Assembly: GCA_002329125.1 (NCBI GenBank)
Contig: DCXX01000009.1
Span: 1-39,140 of the forward strand
Origin: Fidelibacterota bacterium UBA2125
GTDB lineage: Bacteria; Fidelibacterota; Marinisomatia; Marinisomatales; S15-B10
Reading direction: 5' to 3'
Length of the DNA stretch: 39,140 nt
Made by a program: the position numbers and the translations under genes. Below, one piece after another: positions 1 to 8,362 of the stretch. How positions within the stretch are numbered: position 1 is the first letter of the stretch; the number at the start of each line of letters is the position of its first letter. Below the pieces are notes generated by a model, which saw only the letters and a program-made list of their open reading frames with translations, had not been told where the DNA came from and did not search any database.

Positions 1-810
1 CTCAGTGAAATGAATATGGCCTTTCATGAGGGTGACAAGGCATTTAGAACAATACCGGCCAGCCGTGAACTGGTTGCTCAGTATATGTTCCTCCATGAGG
101 AAGAGTTTGAAGCGTTAACCAACTTTGATTATTCCGGTACACGCCTGGCAGGAAGGATAGAAGATGTTGATTCACGCCGGGCTGAAGAGATCATCGATGA
201 AGTTATGCTTTGGTGTCAAGAAAATCTGCAAGAGAACCTTGATGTTAAGCTGACAGGAACCACTCTAATGGCACTGAGGATCAACCAGTACTTGGTAAAA
301 AATCTTGTGGTGAGCTTCTTCATAGCTTTCGGGGTTATTTTTATATCCATGGGTTTTCTTTTCAAAAGCATAAAACTAGCGTCTCTATCAATGATACCGA
401 ATTTCATTCCTTTGCTCCTTATGGCGAGTGTTATGGGCTTTTTTCATATTAAACTGCGACCCACAACTGCTATGACGTTTGCCATTGCTTTCGGAATTGC
501 TGTGGATGATACTATCCATTATCTGGTGCGGTTCAGGCAGGAGCTTTTTGCTCACGGGGGCAAATTCCGGGAAGCCAATGAGCGGACACTTCTCACAACC
601 GGGAAGGCGATCATTTCCACTTCTATTATTCTCAGCGCTGGTTTTCTTATCATGGTTACATCCAATTTTCTTCCCAGCAGAGATTTCGGTTTTCTTTCAG
701 CAGTCACAATGCTGGGAGCACTCTTAGGGGACCTTTTTTTCCTCCCTGCCATGCTGACCCTGGTGAGGCCAAAGATCCCCAAGGTCCACACTGAGTCGAA
801 CGACCTTTAA
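1..810 (+). CDS. RND/MMPL-type exporter, C-terminal fragment
   Basis: This is the C-terminal part of an inner-membrane RND superfamily exporter; the reading frame is open to the first base, so the N-terminal part lies outside the window. The visible part has the end of a periplasmic loop (about the first 95 residues), then five hydrophobic segments typical of the second membrane half. The segment reading GIAVDDTIHYLVRFR carries the paired aspartates expected in the proton-relay helix of this family, and it resembles the HAE3/MMPL or sterol-sensing-like subgroup rather than AcrB. The substrate cannot be told from the sequence; lipids or hopanoids are typical for such proteins. The gene ends at a strong terminator facing a convergent gene. 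I am confident of the family and not of the substrate. Confidence 0.85.
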   Translation, partial: LSEMNMAFHEGDKAFRTIPASRELVAQYMFLHEEEFEALTNFDYSGTRLAGRIEDVDSRRAEEIIDEVMLWCQENLQENLDVKLTGTTLMALRINQYLVKNLVVSFFIAFGVIFISMGFLFKSIKLASLSMIPNFIPLLLMASVMGFFHIKLRPTTAMTFAIAFGIAVDDTIHYLVRFRQELFAHGGKFREANERTLLTTGKAIISTSIILSAGFLIMVTSNFLPSRDFGFLSAVTMLGALLGDLFFLPAMLTLVRPKIPKVHTESNDL

Positions 811-815
811 TAAAA

Positions 816-839
816 AAGAGCCCCGTTCTTGGGGCTCTT
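816..839. terminator. Bidirectional intrinsic terminator
   Basis: A perfect 9-bp inverted repeat, AAGAGCCCC and GGGGCTCTT, surrounds a 6-base loop. It lies six bases after the stop codon of the RND gene and about 30 bases from the stop of the convergent PAS-UbiA gene. An A-rich run precedes it on the plus strand, which becomes a T-run for transcripts coming from the minus strand. It probably serves both genes. Confidence 0.8.
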
Positions 840-868
840 CAATTTCCAATCTTAGTCTATGACGGTTA

Positions 869-2209
869 TTAGAGGAATGAAATTCCCAGGATCATCATTA
901 AGCCAGTAACCATTTGGAAGTAGATGGTGTTGGCACATGTAGTGGCCAGTTCACGCTTTTCAAAATCCAGGAACACTTTGTAGGTAAGGTAAACCGCCCC
1001 GGGAGCTGCTAGCATTCCGAGAAGAGCACCTCGAGAGACTATGTCATATGTGAATAGCAGATACATGGCCAAGAAAGAACCGGCCATGAGGCCGAGGTAA
1101 CCCCACCGAGCGTTTCTAATTCCGAGAGTTGCTACCAAGTGTATCTTTCCAGTGGCGATGTCAGTTGGTGTATCCGGGAACTGGTTGATCCAGAGGATGG
1201 CCGTTGTAAGCAGTCCCACAGGAATGCCCAAAAGAAAGGCGTCCCAGCTGTGGACACCAGTGAGAGCAAAAACTGCCCCCATAGTCAATATTGGGCCGAA
1301 CAATAGGCCAATTGATATCTCTCCTAAACCCCGGCGGGCCGCTAGTTTGAAAGGCGGTGCTGTGTAGAAGAATCCGCCCACGGCGCCGGCTGCCCCGTAC
1401 CAGAAAAGGTCCATTCCCCTAGCCCAAGGACCGAAGATAACAGCAGTACCGCAGACCGCTGCCAACAGAAGAAATGAACTTGCAAGCTTGGACAGGCCGT
1501 TCTCTGAAATAAGATCCAGCTCAATGGCCCGTGATCCACCGGAATATTGAAGAAAGTAGTCGTTGTTGGCTTGATCTGTACCAGATTTCCAATCGAAGTA
1601 GTCGTTAAAGGTGTTAGCGGAAAGGTGAAGGAAAGAAGCTCCCAAAAACACCAAACCAAAAAGAGGCCAGTCGAAAGCACCAGTGCTGGAAAGACCGCCG
1701 TTGTAGGCCCAGACTGAAGCGAGGATAACCGGAATCCATGTTGCTGATAGAAAGGGGAGGCGGGTGATAACAAGTGCGGATAGCATTTTCAGCCACCACG
1801 GGTCCTTTGGCATAGTTTCGGCAGGATCAGCCCCTTCTAAAACTCTGGTCTGTCCGCAATAACCTATTTGAATTTTTTCGCCGTCTACTTTCTTGTAAGT
1901 TGGTGTGATTCGGACCTCGGCTGGGATGGGGGAACCATCCTTGTGTACAAATGTGGTGTCGGACTTAAACTCACCTTCATTACTGGCCTTGTCTAGCCAG
2001 GTTTTCACATGTCCCAGCACAACGTTGCCTGGAGAAAATCCGGAGACACGCATTTTCCCTATAACTTCATCGGCCCTGTAGCCAAAAATCTTTTCTGCAC
2101 CCTCATTAAAGGTTTCAACCCGACCTTCCATATCGCATGTAATTACAGATATAGATTCTTTTTCGCTATCATCCATTTCACGGGTCCATTTTCTCTCTTG
2201 ATCGCTCAT
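869..2209 (-). CDS. PAS domain fused to MenA-like UbiA prenyltransferase
   Basis: One 446-residue frame joins two domains rarely seen together. Residues about 15-125 form a PAS sensor domain (FNEGAEKIFGYRADEVIGK near 34-52, then a typical HKDGSPIPAEVRITP strand pair near 89-103). Residues about 140-446 form a UbiA-family integral-membrane prenyltransferase. Its first Asp-rich motif is NDYFDWKSGTD (202-212), the second is NQFPDTPTD (342-350), and YTAPPFKLAARRGLGE (about 282-297) resembles MenA, the 1,4-dihydroxy-2-naphthoate prenyltransferase of menaquinone synthesis. Both metal-binding motifs look intact, so it is probably active. The start has an AGAGGA ribosome site eight bases upstream. 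The fusion suggests that redox or a small ligand controls quinone-type synthesis, which is inference. The exact prenyl acceptor is not certain. Confidence 0.85.
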   Translation of the reverse strand: MSDQERKWTREMDDSEKESISVITCDMEGRVETFNEGAEKIFGYRADEVIGKMRVSGFSPGNVVLGHVKTWLDKASNEGEFKSDTTFVHKDGSPIPAEVRITPTYKKVDGEKIQIGYCGQTRVLEGADPAETMPKDPWWLKMLSALVITRLPFLSATWIPVILASVWAYNGGLSSTGAFDWPLFGLVFLGASFLHLSANTFNDYFDWKSGTDQANNDYFLQYSGGSRAIELDLISENGLSKLASSFLLLAAVCGTAVIFGPWARGMDLFWYGAAGAVGGFFYTAPPFKLAARRGLGEISIGLLFGPILTMGAVFALTGVHSWDAFLLGIPVGLLTTAILWINQFPDTPTDIATGKIHLVATLGIRNARWGYLGLMAGSFLAMYLLFTYDIVSRGALLGMLAAPGAVYLTYKVFLDFEKRELATTCANTIYFQMVTGLMMILGISFL

Positions 2210-2321
2210 AATGCCATTCCTCTAATTGGTTAAATGGGCCGAGAATTTAGTGACTGTTCCCTCCGCTTTCAATGGGAAAGGACAGGAAGAGATTCTGCAA
2301 AAGGGATGATCCACCCCGAAA

Positions 2322-2966
2322 TCAAATTTTTGCCACCAAAGGCGGGTTTTGTTCTGGAGTCTCCGGTTGATTTTGGGGTACCAGTAGCCTTCTATAATAT
2401 TCAAATCTTTTGTTTGTGCCGTGCCAGTTGTCAAATCTTTGGAGAATTTGGACTGAACCTGTGAATCGCTGTGATACACCTTCTCTCACATGTCCTGAAA
2501 CATATTTAAAACCTTTTTTTTTGGCCCAGCTTAGGTAAACCCTCTTCAGCGTCTTGGCGAAGCCGCTCCCTTTATATTTTTGAAAAACAACAAAAGCATA
2601 GGTATAAAGTGTATTCTTTTCCCCCAAATTTCTGTCACATTGAAAGGATGGGTCATTGGAAAAATATTCTAACGGTACACCAATGATATAGCCGATGATT
2701 TCACCGCTTTGTCTGGCCACAAAAGGTAAAGTGTGAGGGTAGTTGAAATATTTTCTAATACTTGTTTTAGTAAGTCGGACATCCTCAGTGAATTCTTCTA
2801 CAAGATGCTCAGAAATCAAAATCAGCTGAGGGGTGTCTTCTTCGCCCACATGTTCCATCAGTTCAATTTGAAAATTAAGAGAAGATGAAGCGATAATCCT
2901 GGAGCGGGTTTTTTCCGCGATCTCTAATGTAAGTTGCTCTCCGGTTTTATCTGCTGGGTCAGCCAT
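2322..2966 (-). CDS. GNAT-family N-acetyltransferase
   Basis: This 214-residue protein has the GNAT acetyl-CoA fold signature. A strand YTYAFVVFQKY (121-131) leads into the pyrophosphate-binding loop KGSGFAKTL (132-140), and the helix after it is followed by a strand with GHVREG (158-163). The terminal WHGTNKRFEYYRR (181-193) matches the family's aromatic C-terminal end. The N-terminal 40 residues are poorly conserved in character, and the last 18 are proline- and glutamine-rich and probably disordered. The substrate is unknown. It lies 112 bases upstream of the PAS-UbiA gene on the same strand and diverges from pyrF. No clear ribosome binding site is seen; an internal methionine could be the real start. 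Confidence 0.75.
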   Translation of the reverse strand: MADPADKTGEQLTLEIAEKTRSRIIASSSLNFQIELMEHVGEEDTPQLILISEHLVEEFTEDVRLTKTSIRKYFNYPHTLPFVARQSGEIIGYIIGVPLEYFSNDPSFQCDRNLGEKNTLYTYAFVVFQKYKGSGFAKTLKRVYLSWAKKKGFKYVSGHVREGVSQRFTGSVQILQRFDNWHGTNKRFEYYRRLLVPQNQPETPEQNPPLVAKI

Positions 2967-3089
2967 ATTAATATCTTATCTATTCAGCAGAATAAGCTAG
3001 GATTCAGAATGACGCAACGCTTTTATTGTGTCAAATGCCGATATCCAACTGTCCGTTGCTTCCCGTCAACACTACTCTGTAACTTTATA

Positions 3090-3893
3090 GTGTTGAAAAC
3101 TTTTACTGACAGGCTTCAGGAGGCCGTTGAAAGCCATAATTCGCGCCTATGCGTTGGTCTTGACATTGATGCTCAAAAGATTAACCCTGAATCACCACCG
3201 CCTCTGGTTGAACTAAAAGAATTTACTGGGAAGATCATCGAGTCTACGCTGGATCATGTGTCTGCCTATAAGTTAAACCTGGCTTTTTATGAGGCATATG
3301 GTTCTAAAGGGTTTAAATGGCTTGAAGAGACCATGGAGATGATTGGCGACAAACGCCTTACCATTGGCGATGCAAAACGGGGTGATATTGGAAATACTGT
3401 ACAAAAAAATTCAACAGCACTCTTTGACCACTTTGGTTTTGACGCTATTACCGTATCGCCTTACATGGGTCAAGATTCTCTGGAACCATTTTTAGAGCGT
3501 CCCGATCAGGGGGTGTTTGTTCTTTGTCTAACTTCCAATCCCGGTGCGCGGGACATTCAGCTTGCAGAAGTGTCAGGTGTGGCAGTCTATAGGAGAGTCA
3601 TCTCCATGGTGAAGGATTTGAATGAAAATAATAATTGTGGTCTGGTTATAGGAGCTACTAAACCGGAACAAATGGCGGATATACGTTTAGAGGCGGGGGA
3701 TATGCCTTTTCTCATCCCTGGTATAGGGGCACAGGGAGGAGATCTGGAGGCCAGTGTCCATGCTGGAAACAGTAACGGAGTGGCACTTATTAATGTATCC
3801 CGGTCAGTCCTTTACGCTGCGGATCCAGGTTCCGCAGCGATGGATTATAATACAAAAATCAACGAGATACTTGGTGGTTTAAAAGGACCCTGA
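3090..3893 (+). CDS. pyrF: Orotidine 5'-phosphate decarboxylase, type 2
   Basis: The enzyme makes UMP from orotidine 5'-phosphate, the last step of de novo pyrimidine synthesis, in the cytoplasm. The DAKRGDIGNT motif (94-103 from the chosen start) holds the catalytic Lys96 and Asp99, and the subtype with PYMGQDSLEPF is the long PyrF form of about 270 residues. From GTG at 3090 the protein has 268 residues, matching the family. The frame stays open upstream to ATG 3009, which has an AGGA about eight bases before it and would add a Cys-rich stretch unlike PyrF, so the start is not settled. pyrE follows two bases after the stop, so both are surely cotranscribed. Confidence 0.93.
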   Translation: MLKTFTDRLQEAVESHNSRLCVGLDIDAQKINPESPPPLVELKEFTGKIIESTLDHVSAYKLNLAFYEAYGSKGFKWLEETMEMIGDKRLTIGDAKRGDIGNTVQKNSTALFDHFGFDAITVSPYMGQDSLEPFLERPDQGVFVLCLTSNPGARDIQLAEVSGVAVYRRVISMVKDLNENNNCGLVIGATKPEQMADIRLEAGDMPFLIPGIGAQGGDLEASVHAGNSNGVALINVSRSVLYAADPGSAAMDYNTKINEILGGLKGP

Positions 3894-3895
3894 CC

Positions 3896-4459
3896 ATGGA
3901 TATTAGTAGTATAATGAATGAAACAGGAGCGGTGTTAAAAGGCCATTTTCAGCTAACTTCAGGAAGACACAGTGATACCTATCTGGAAAAGTTTCGCCTT
4001 CTGGAACGACCTGAGATAGTAGAGGAAGTGGGCAAGCAGATGGCCAAAGCTGTTAAAGGGATCGATGTGGATGTTGTTCTTGGGGCGGCTGTTGGTGGGA
4101 TTTTAATAAGTAGTTCTACGGCAAATGCTTTCGGGAAAAAGGGGATTTTTGCAGAGAGGGTGGATGGTGAGCTCAAATTACGGAGAGGATTTAAGCTTGC
4201 TCCGGGTGAACAGGTATTGGTGGTGGAAGATATTGTTACAACCGGCGGATCAGTCCGGGAGCTTTTGGATATTGTTGAAGCTTTCGGCGCCGACCCTGCC
4301 GCCGTGGTATGTCTTACCGACAGAACTACTGATGGCATTGATTTTGGGTGTCCAACAAAAGCATTAATCAGATTCCCTGCCGTTTCTTGGGATCCAGAGG
4401 CTTGTCCACTTTGTGTACAGAACGAACCATTAACTTCGAGAGGAAGAACAGGTAAATGA
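3896..4459 (+). CDS. pyrE: Orotate phosphoribosyltransferase
   Basis: This 187-residue cytoplasmic enzyme joins orotate to PRPP to form orotidine 5'-phosphate, the substrate of the preceding pyrF product. The PRPP-binding motif VLVVEDIVTTGGSVRE spans 107-122, the N-terminal SGRHSDTYLEKF (22-33) is the orotate-side loop, and the C-terminal CPLC sequence is typical of the thermophile-like PyrE group. Two bases separate it from pyrF, and its last four bases overlap the start of the cyclophilin gene (ATGA), so the genes look translationally coupled. Confidence 0.95.
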   Translation: MDISSIMNETGAVLKGHFQLTSGRHSDTYLEKFRLLERPEIVEEVGKQMAKAVKGIDVDVVLGAAVGGILISSSTANAFGKKGIFAERVDGELKLRRGFKLAPGEQVLVVEDIVTTGGSVRELLDIVEAFGADPAAVVCLTDRTTDGIDFGCPTKALIRFPAVSWDPEACPLCVQNEPLTSRGRTGK

Positions 4460-5112
4460 TCAAAATTAGTGTTATAACCAAATTGTCACTTTTTCTTATG
4501 ACAGCAATCTTTCTATCTTGTGTTCAAAAGCCGGAAGAATATGCTGTTATTCACACTGATGAGGGACAGATTGTTTTGAAGTTTTTTCCTGATGTTGCTC
4601 CGAAACACGTAGAAAGTTTCAAAATTTTAGCCCGGGATGGATACTTTAACGGTACCTCCTTTCATCGCGTAATTCCCGGTTTTGTGATTCAGGGTGGAGA
4701 CCCCAACTCTAAAGACGGTGACAGATACAACGACGGAACCGGTGGTCGTGCCGGAAAATACTATGGTGTAGGAGAAGAAGATAATCCTGATTCCTGGATG
4801 CTTCCTGCCGAATTCAATGATCGTCCACATAAACGCGGCACTCTTTCCATGGCCCGATCTTCTCAGGAAAATAGCGCAGGTAGCCAGTTCTTTATCTGCG
4901 TTGACGATTTGCCTCAATTGGACGATAAGTATACCGTCTTTGGAGAAGTTATTGAAGGGTTGGACACTGTTGATCGAATTGTGGATACGCTGACGCCACG
5001 CAAGCGTAACTCCAACTACCAAAGGCCTGATGGTGATAATCCCGTTTTTGGAATGTTTATGGATGTTACCATTGGTACGGCTGAAGAACTGAAGCTGGAC
5101 CTGTCTATTTAA
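4456..5112 (+). CDS. Cyclophilin-type peptidyl-prolyl isomerase, lipoprotein
   Basis: A 218-residue secreted proline isomerase that helps fold envelope proteins. A signal peptide ends in the lipobox LSC with Cys22, so it should be lipid-anchored. The cyclophilin core starts near residue 28; FHRVIPGFVIQGGDP (69-83) carries the catalytic Arg71, and GSQFFICVDDLPQLDDKYTVFGEV forms the active-site floor and C-terminal strand. A central insertion (about 84-112) rich in Gly and Asp is longer than in minimal cyclophilins, as often seen in this group of bacteria. It overlaps pyrE by four bases, which points to the same transcript although the roles are unrelated. Confidence 0.92.
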   Translation: MIKISVITKLSLFLMTAIFLSCVQKPEEYAVIHTDEGQIVLKFFPDVAPKHVESFKILARDGYFNGTSFHRVIPGFVIQGGDPNSKDGDRYNDGTGGRAGKYYGVGEEDNPDSWMLPAEFNDRPHKRGTLSMARSSQENSAGSQFFICVDDLPQLDDKYTVFGEVIEGLDTVDRIVDTLTPRKRNSNYQRPDGDNPVFGMFMDVTIGTAEELKLDLSI

Positions 5113-5133
5113 TTTCATTAGCGAATAATTGTT

Positions 5134-6300
5134 ATGAGTCGATCTTCTTCAGTATCGTTAAGGTACTGCCTTCTCATTCTCTTACTGTCTATTTCCTGTG
5201 AAATAAATTCCTCAAAATGGCCCACAGCAGGATGGCCGGAATCAACGCCTGCGGCCCAAGGTATGAATTTGGGAAAACTTTCTTCTATGGATAAAGAATT
5301 TGCAAGCGGTAAACACGGTTATATCGACGGAATGTTGGTCATCAGAAATGGTCATATCGTTTATTCAAAAAAGTATGATCAGGATTATGAAACTCCTTTC
5401 AAGGGTACAAACACGGGACCTGGTCAGTATAATTATTACGATCCTGATTGGCATCCTTACTACAAAGAAACTGAGCTTCATTCTATGCAATCTATTAGTA
5501 AGAGTATTACCTCCGCGATCGTAGGAATTGCTATTGCCCGAGGAATTATTCCAGATGTAAATGTGAAAATGAGCAGTTATCTGGGAGATTTTTCAACTCC
5601 CGATTCAGATCACCGAAGAGAAAATATGACCCTTGAAGATGTTCTCACCATGAGGACAGGCATCAAATGGGATGAATCGACAGTCCCTTATACAGATTTG
5701 GCCAACAGTTGTGCCGGTATGGAGCAGAGCCATGATTGGATACAGTTTGTTGTGAGTCAGCCCATGGCTGCCGAGCCCGGTGATATCTTTGTTTACAACA
5801 GCGGTGCTACCATGCTGCTTTCTCAGATGATTCGCAAAGCAACTGGACTGGAGGTAGATGAGTACGGTCAGAAATATCTTTTCGAACCTTTGGGTATTAA
5901 GGAGTACTTCTGGAAAAGAACTCCCAGAGGTCTTACTGACACAGAAGGAGGTCTCTATCTGAAGCCTGAAGACCTGGCAAAGATTGGCTATCTGTTTCTC
6001 AAGGACGGTATTTGGGAAGGGCGCCGCATTCTTCCGGAAGGTTGGGTCAAAGAATCGGTGACACCTAGGGTTGAGTTGGCATCCAGCAAGACACGCTACG
6101 GTTATAAGTGGTGGCTATTACCATACAAAGAGGGTAAGTATGCCATCACGGGCCTCGGCTACGGAGGTCAGAGACTTATAGTTATACCTGAAAAAGAATT
6201 GATTGCAGTTATTACAGGATGGAATATCTATGACAAGTCTTCTCTAAACGCCAGCTTTGTTCTCAATCGTCTACTCCAGGCGTTTGGTCCAGATTCATAG
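5134..6300 (+). CDS. Serine hydrolase, beta-lactamase/class C family, lipoprotein
   Basis: A 388-residue exported hydrolase of the penicillin-binding-protein/class C beta-lactamase fold. The signal sequence ends in LSISC with Cys22 as probable lipidation site. The active-site SxxK motif is SISK (Ser120, Lys123), the second motif is YNS (221-223), and the third region appears as a GLGYGGQ turn near the C-terminus rather than KTG, typical of the esterase/peptidase-like members. Substrate specificity cannot be judged; such proteins are often esterases or D-amino peptidases rather than drug resistance enzymes. It starts 21 bases after the cyclophilin stop. Confidence 0.88.
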   Translation: MSRSSSVSLRYCLLILLLSISCEINSSKWPTAGWPESTPAAQGMNLGKLSSMDKEFASGKHGYIDGMLVIRNGHIVYSKKYDQDYETPFKGTNTGPGQYNYYDPDWHPYYKETELHSMQSISKSITSAIVGIAIARGIIPDVNVKMSSYLGDFSTPDSDHRRENMTLEDVLTMRTGIKWDESTVPYTDLANSCAGMEQSHDWIQFVVSQPMAAEPGDIFVYNSGATMLLSQMIRKATGLEVDEYGQKYLFEPLGIKEYFWKRTPRGLTDTEGGLYLKPEDLAKIGYLFLKDGIWEGRRILPEGWVKESVTPRVELASSKTRYGYKWWLLPYKEGKYAITGLGYGGQRLIVIPEKELIAVITGWNIYDKSSLNASFVLNRLLQAFGPDS

Positions 6301-6310
6301 CTGTCATAGG

Positions 6311-7228
6311 ATGAGTCATAAACTGAAAATCGGGATTGCACTGGGTGGTGGTGGCGCTCGCGGAGCTGCGCATATTGGTGTACTACAAGCGTTGGAATCC
6401 CACGGAATCGGCATAGATACGATTGCAGGAACCTCCGCCGGTGCGGTGATCGGTGCCATGTACGCCGCCACGCTGAATAGTGACTGGGTGAGGCAACACT
6501 ACCTCGACTATTTAAATAGTGACACTTTCCGTACTATGGGAATCCATCACCTTCGGAGAGATACTCCCGAAAAAGATTCCTTCTTTCAACAGATTGGCAG
6601 ATTTGTAAAGGATCGACTAGTGATCTCGCTGGCGGTTCACCGGCACGGCATTGTGGATAGAGGAAAACTGACTCAGGGCATTCGCTATCTGTTGCCCGTC
6701 AGTTCATTTAATGAACTGAAGATTCCGCTGACCATTACATCTACCGATCTTAACAGCGGAAAGGAGATAGTCACATCCAGTGGTGATCTGGTGGAAGCAG
6801 TGGTGGAAAGTTCATCCATTCCTGGATTCATAAAGCCTTTGGAAGAGAAGAACAGACTCATTGTAGATGGTGCTGTGGCGGCGCCGGTACCCGTGAAAGC
6901 ACTTTTGACATATAAGAACGATGTTTCCATAGCTGTGGACATTGCCCGGAGAGAAATGAAACCTCTTAAGGAATTTTCTTTGCTGGAACTTATGTCACGA
7001 GTGGGTCAGGTGACAGGTGTGAAGCTTGCTGATGAGCTTGCTTCTCAGGCTGATGTTTTGATCCAGCCCGATGTGGGGGAGGCACACTGGTCAGAATTTT
7101 CACAATCAGAAACTTTCATCATAGCTGGTCAGGAGGGAGCGAAAGCGGCTATTCCGAAAATCAATAAACTACTAAATGAGCGATCCGGTTTACGCTATCG
7201 ACTCCGGAAGAGTCTTGGATTTAACTAA
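6311..7228 (+). CDS. Patatin-like phospholipase (RssA/NTE type)
   Basis: A 305-residue lipid acyl hydrolase with a Ser-Asp dyad. GGGGARG (12-18) forms the oxyanion hole, GTSAG (40-44) holds nucleophile Ser42, and DGA at 186-188 holds the catalytic Asp. It lacks a clear signal peptide, matching the RssA-like group rather than the secreted PlpD type, though a C-terminal barrel is also absent. The ATG at 6311 places the Gly-rich loop at the usual position; a longer upstream start would overlap the previous gene. It is the last gene of the plus-strand run and converges on the next gene with a 38-base gap that has no clear terminator. Confidence 0.9.
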   Translation: MSHKLKIGIALGGGGARGAAHIGVLQALESHGIGIDTIAGTSAGAVIGAMYAATLNSDWVRQHYLDYLNSDTFRTMGIHHLRRDTPEKDSFFQQIGRFVKDRLVISLAVHRHGIVDRGKLTQGIRYLLPVSSFNELKIPLTITSTDLNSGKEIVTSSGDLVEAVVESSSIPGFIKPLEEKNRLIVDGAVAAPVPVKALLTYKNDVSIAVDIARREMKPLKEFSLLELMSRVGQVTGVKLADELASQADVLIQPDVGEAHWSEFSQSETFIIAGQEGAKAAIPKINKLLNERSGLRYRLRKSLGFN

Positions 7229-7266
7229 CCGCGACGTACCTGGAATAGTTTCTGAGTAGACTCTGG

Positions 7267-8238
7267 CTACTTGCCGGTTGTACTGCCTAAAAGATTCTCC
7301 GCCATAAATTGTCTTGAGAATTCAAAGGCAGCATCTCGCGCTTCGGGATTTCCTCCGAAAGTTGGTCCACGATTAGCGCAAAATGCGAGGGCGATTTTTT
7401 GCCGAAGAGGCGTTATCATAGGTATATCAAAAAAATTCATCAGTATAGCGCCATCGGCTCGCATTCGGAACTGGCAATCGGTCAGTATGTAACCCTTATC
7501 CATCACTTCAGGCGGCTTTAGGCGGTCAAAGGAGTGGTGGGCGTTGGGATAGACGGTAACGTTTGCTTCAGCGCCGGCAGCCTTCATATCAGCAACCAGA
7601 TCCTCACATGCCGCTGCGGGAACCCAATTATCCAATTCACCAATGAGGATATGGATTGGAACGTCACTGAATTCAACAACTTCAAGATCTGTAATGCAAG
7701 GAGGATAAATTGATAAATGTGCCTTAAAGCTGAGGTGAGAGGTAATTGCATTTTTCAGAGGCTGCCAAGCGCTGAAAAGTGCCACGGAGCCGCCAAGGCT
7801 CCATCCTGTAATGGCTACACGATTTAAATCAATACGGGGATCGTTTGCCAGAACAGCCAATGCCTTATAAGCATCCAGAATCATCATGGCTGATGTTACT
7901 TCCACTTGTGTTCCCACTGTAGATGTGATGTCACGACTGGCAAAACTTTTTAACTCAAAGGTTGCCATACCCATATCACGGTACATCTTCAAATATTCAA
8001 GATGATGGTTCGACCATGCCAAACTGCCTGCCACACCAATAACCATTGGTAAGTGTTTCTGCTCTACCCCTTCAGGAAATCTGAGAATTCCGTAAACCTC
8101 TTGAGGCTCCTGGTTTTCCAGGTCTGTGATAACGTGATAGAATGAGAACGGATTTGAACTGGTAAACTCAATGCGCTCACCTTTTTGCTGAGCAAAAGAT
8201 GCGGTTATGAGAAAGGTTATAATGAGAGAGAATTTCAC
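7267..8238 (-). CDS. Secreted alpha/beta hydrolase, dienelactone-hydrolase-like
   Basis: A 323-residue alpha/beta-hydrolase with an N-terminal Sec signal ending near Ala16. The nucleophile elbow is GWSLGG (145-150, Ser147), the acid is Asp203 in GELDNWVPA, and the base is His235 in AHHSFD. This order and the spacing match the dienelactone hydrolase family, whose exported members act on unknown esters. The start is GTG. The gene runs against the plus-strand genes on both sides and stands alone. The reaction is not predictable beyond ester or lactone hydrolysis. Confidence 0.8.
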   Translation of the reverse strand: MKFSLIITFLITASFAQQKGERIEFTSSNPFSFYHVITDLENQEPQEVYGILRFPEGVEQKHLPMVIGVAGSLAWSNHHLEYLKMYRDMGMATFELKSFASRDITSTVGTQVEVTSAMMILDAYKALAVLANDPRIDLNRVAITGWSLGGSVALFSAWQPLKNAITSHLSFKAHLSIYPPCITDLEVVEFSDVPIHILIGELDNWVPAAACEDLVADMKAAGAEANVTVYPNAHHSFDRLKPPEVMDKGYILTDCQFRMRADGAILMNFFDIPMITPLRQKIALAFCANRGPTFGGNPEARDAAFEFSRQFMAENLLGSTTGK

Positions 8239-8309
8239 TCTAGAGGGTATACTACAAAGATTTCTTTTTGAAACAAAGTAACAAAGATTAATAACACCCC
8301 CAGTTCAAT

Positions 8310-8337
8310 TTGATCTATCGGGCATTTTCGGTAAACT
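8310..8337 (+). promoter_or_regulatory. Possible sigma-70-like promoter for the M14 peptidase gene
   Basis: TTGATC (8310-8315) and TAAACT (8332-8337) are separated by 16 bases. Each box matches four of six consensus positions. Transcription would begin near 8344, giving a leader of roughly 20 bases with the ribosome site at 8350. The match is modest. Confidence 0.3.
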
Positions 8338-8349
8338 GCACCTTAGATT

Positions 8350-8355
8350 AAGGAG
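8350..8355 (+). promoter_or_regulatory. Ribosome binding site that decides the M14 peptidase start
   Basis: AAGGAG lies one base before an ATG at 8357 and seven bases before a second in-frame ATG at 8363. Only the second has workable spacing, so the protein most likely begins MLKKS. Confidence 0.65.
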
Positions 8356-8362
8356 TATGAGT

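Noticed and set aside
2210..2321. Small reading frames on both strands between the GNAT and PAS-UbiA genes
   Set aside because: They overlap the end of the GNAT gene in other frames, lack ribosome sites and resemble no known protein; I see no gene here.
5134..6300. Beta-lactamase-like protein as an antibiotic-resistance gene
   Set aside because: The SxxK and YxN motifs are shared by many esterases and peptidases; the third motif is not a clear KTG and no resistance context is present.
8254..8286. Three ACAAAG copies between the hydrolase and M14 genes
   Set aside because: Short A-rich hexamers in an AT-rich intergenic region; irregular spacing and no symmetric operator shape.
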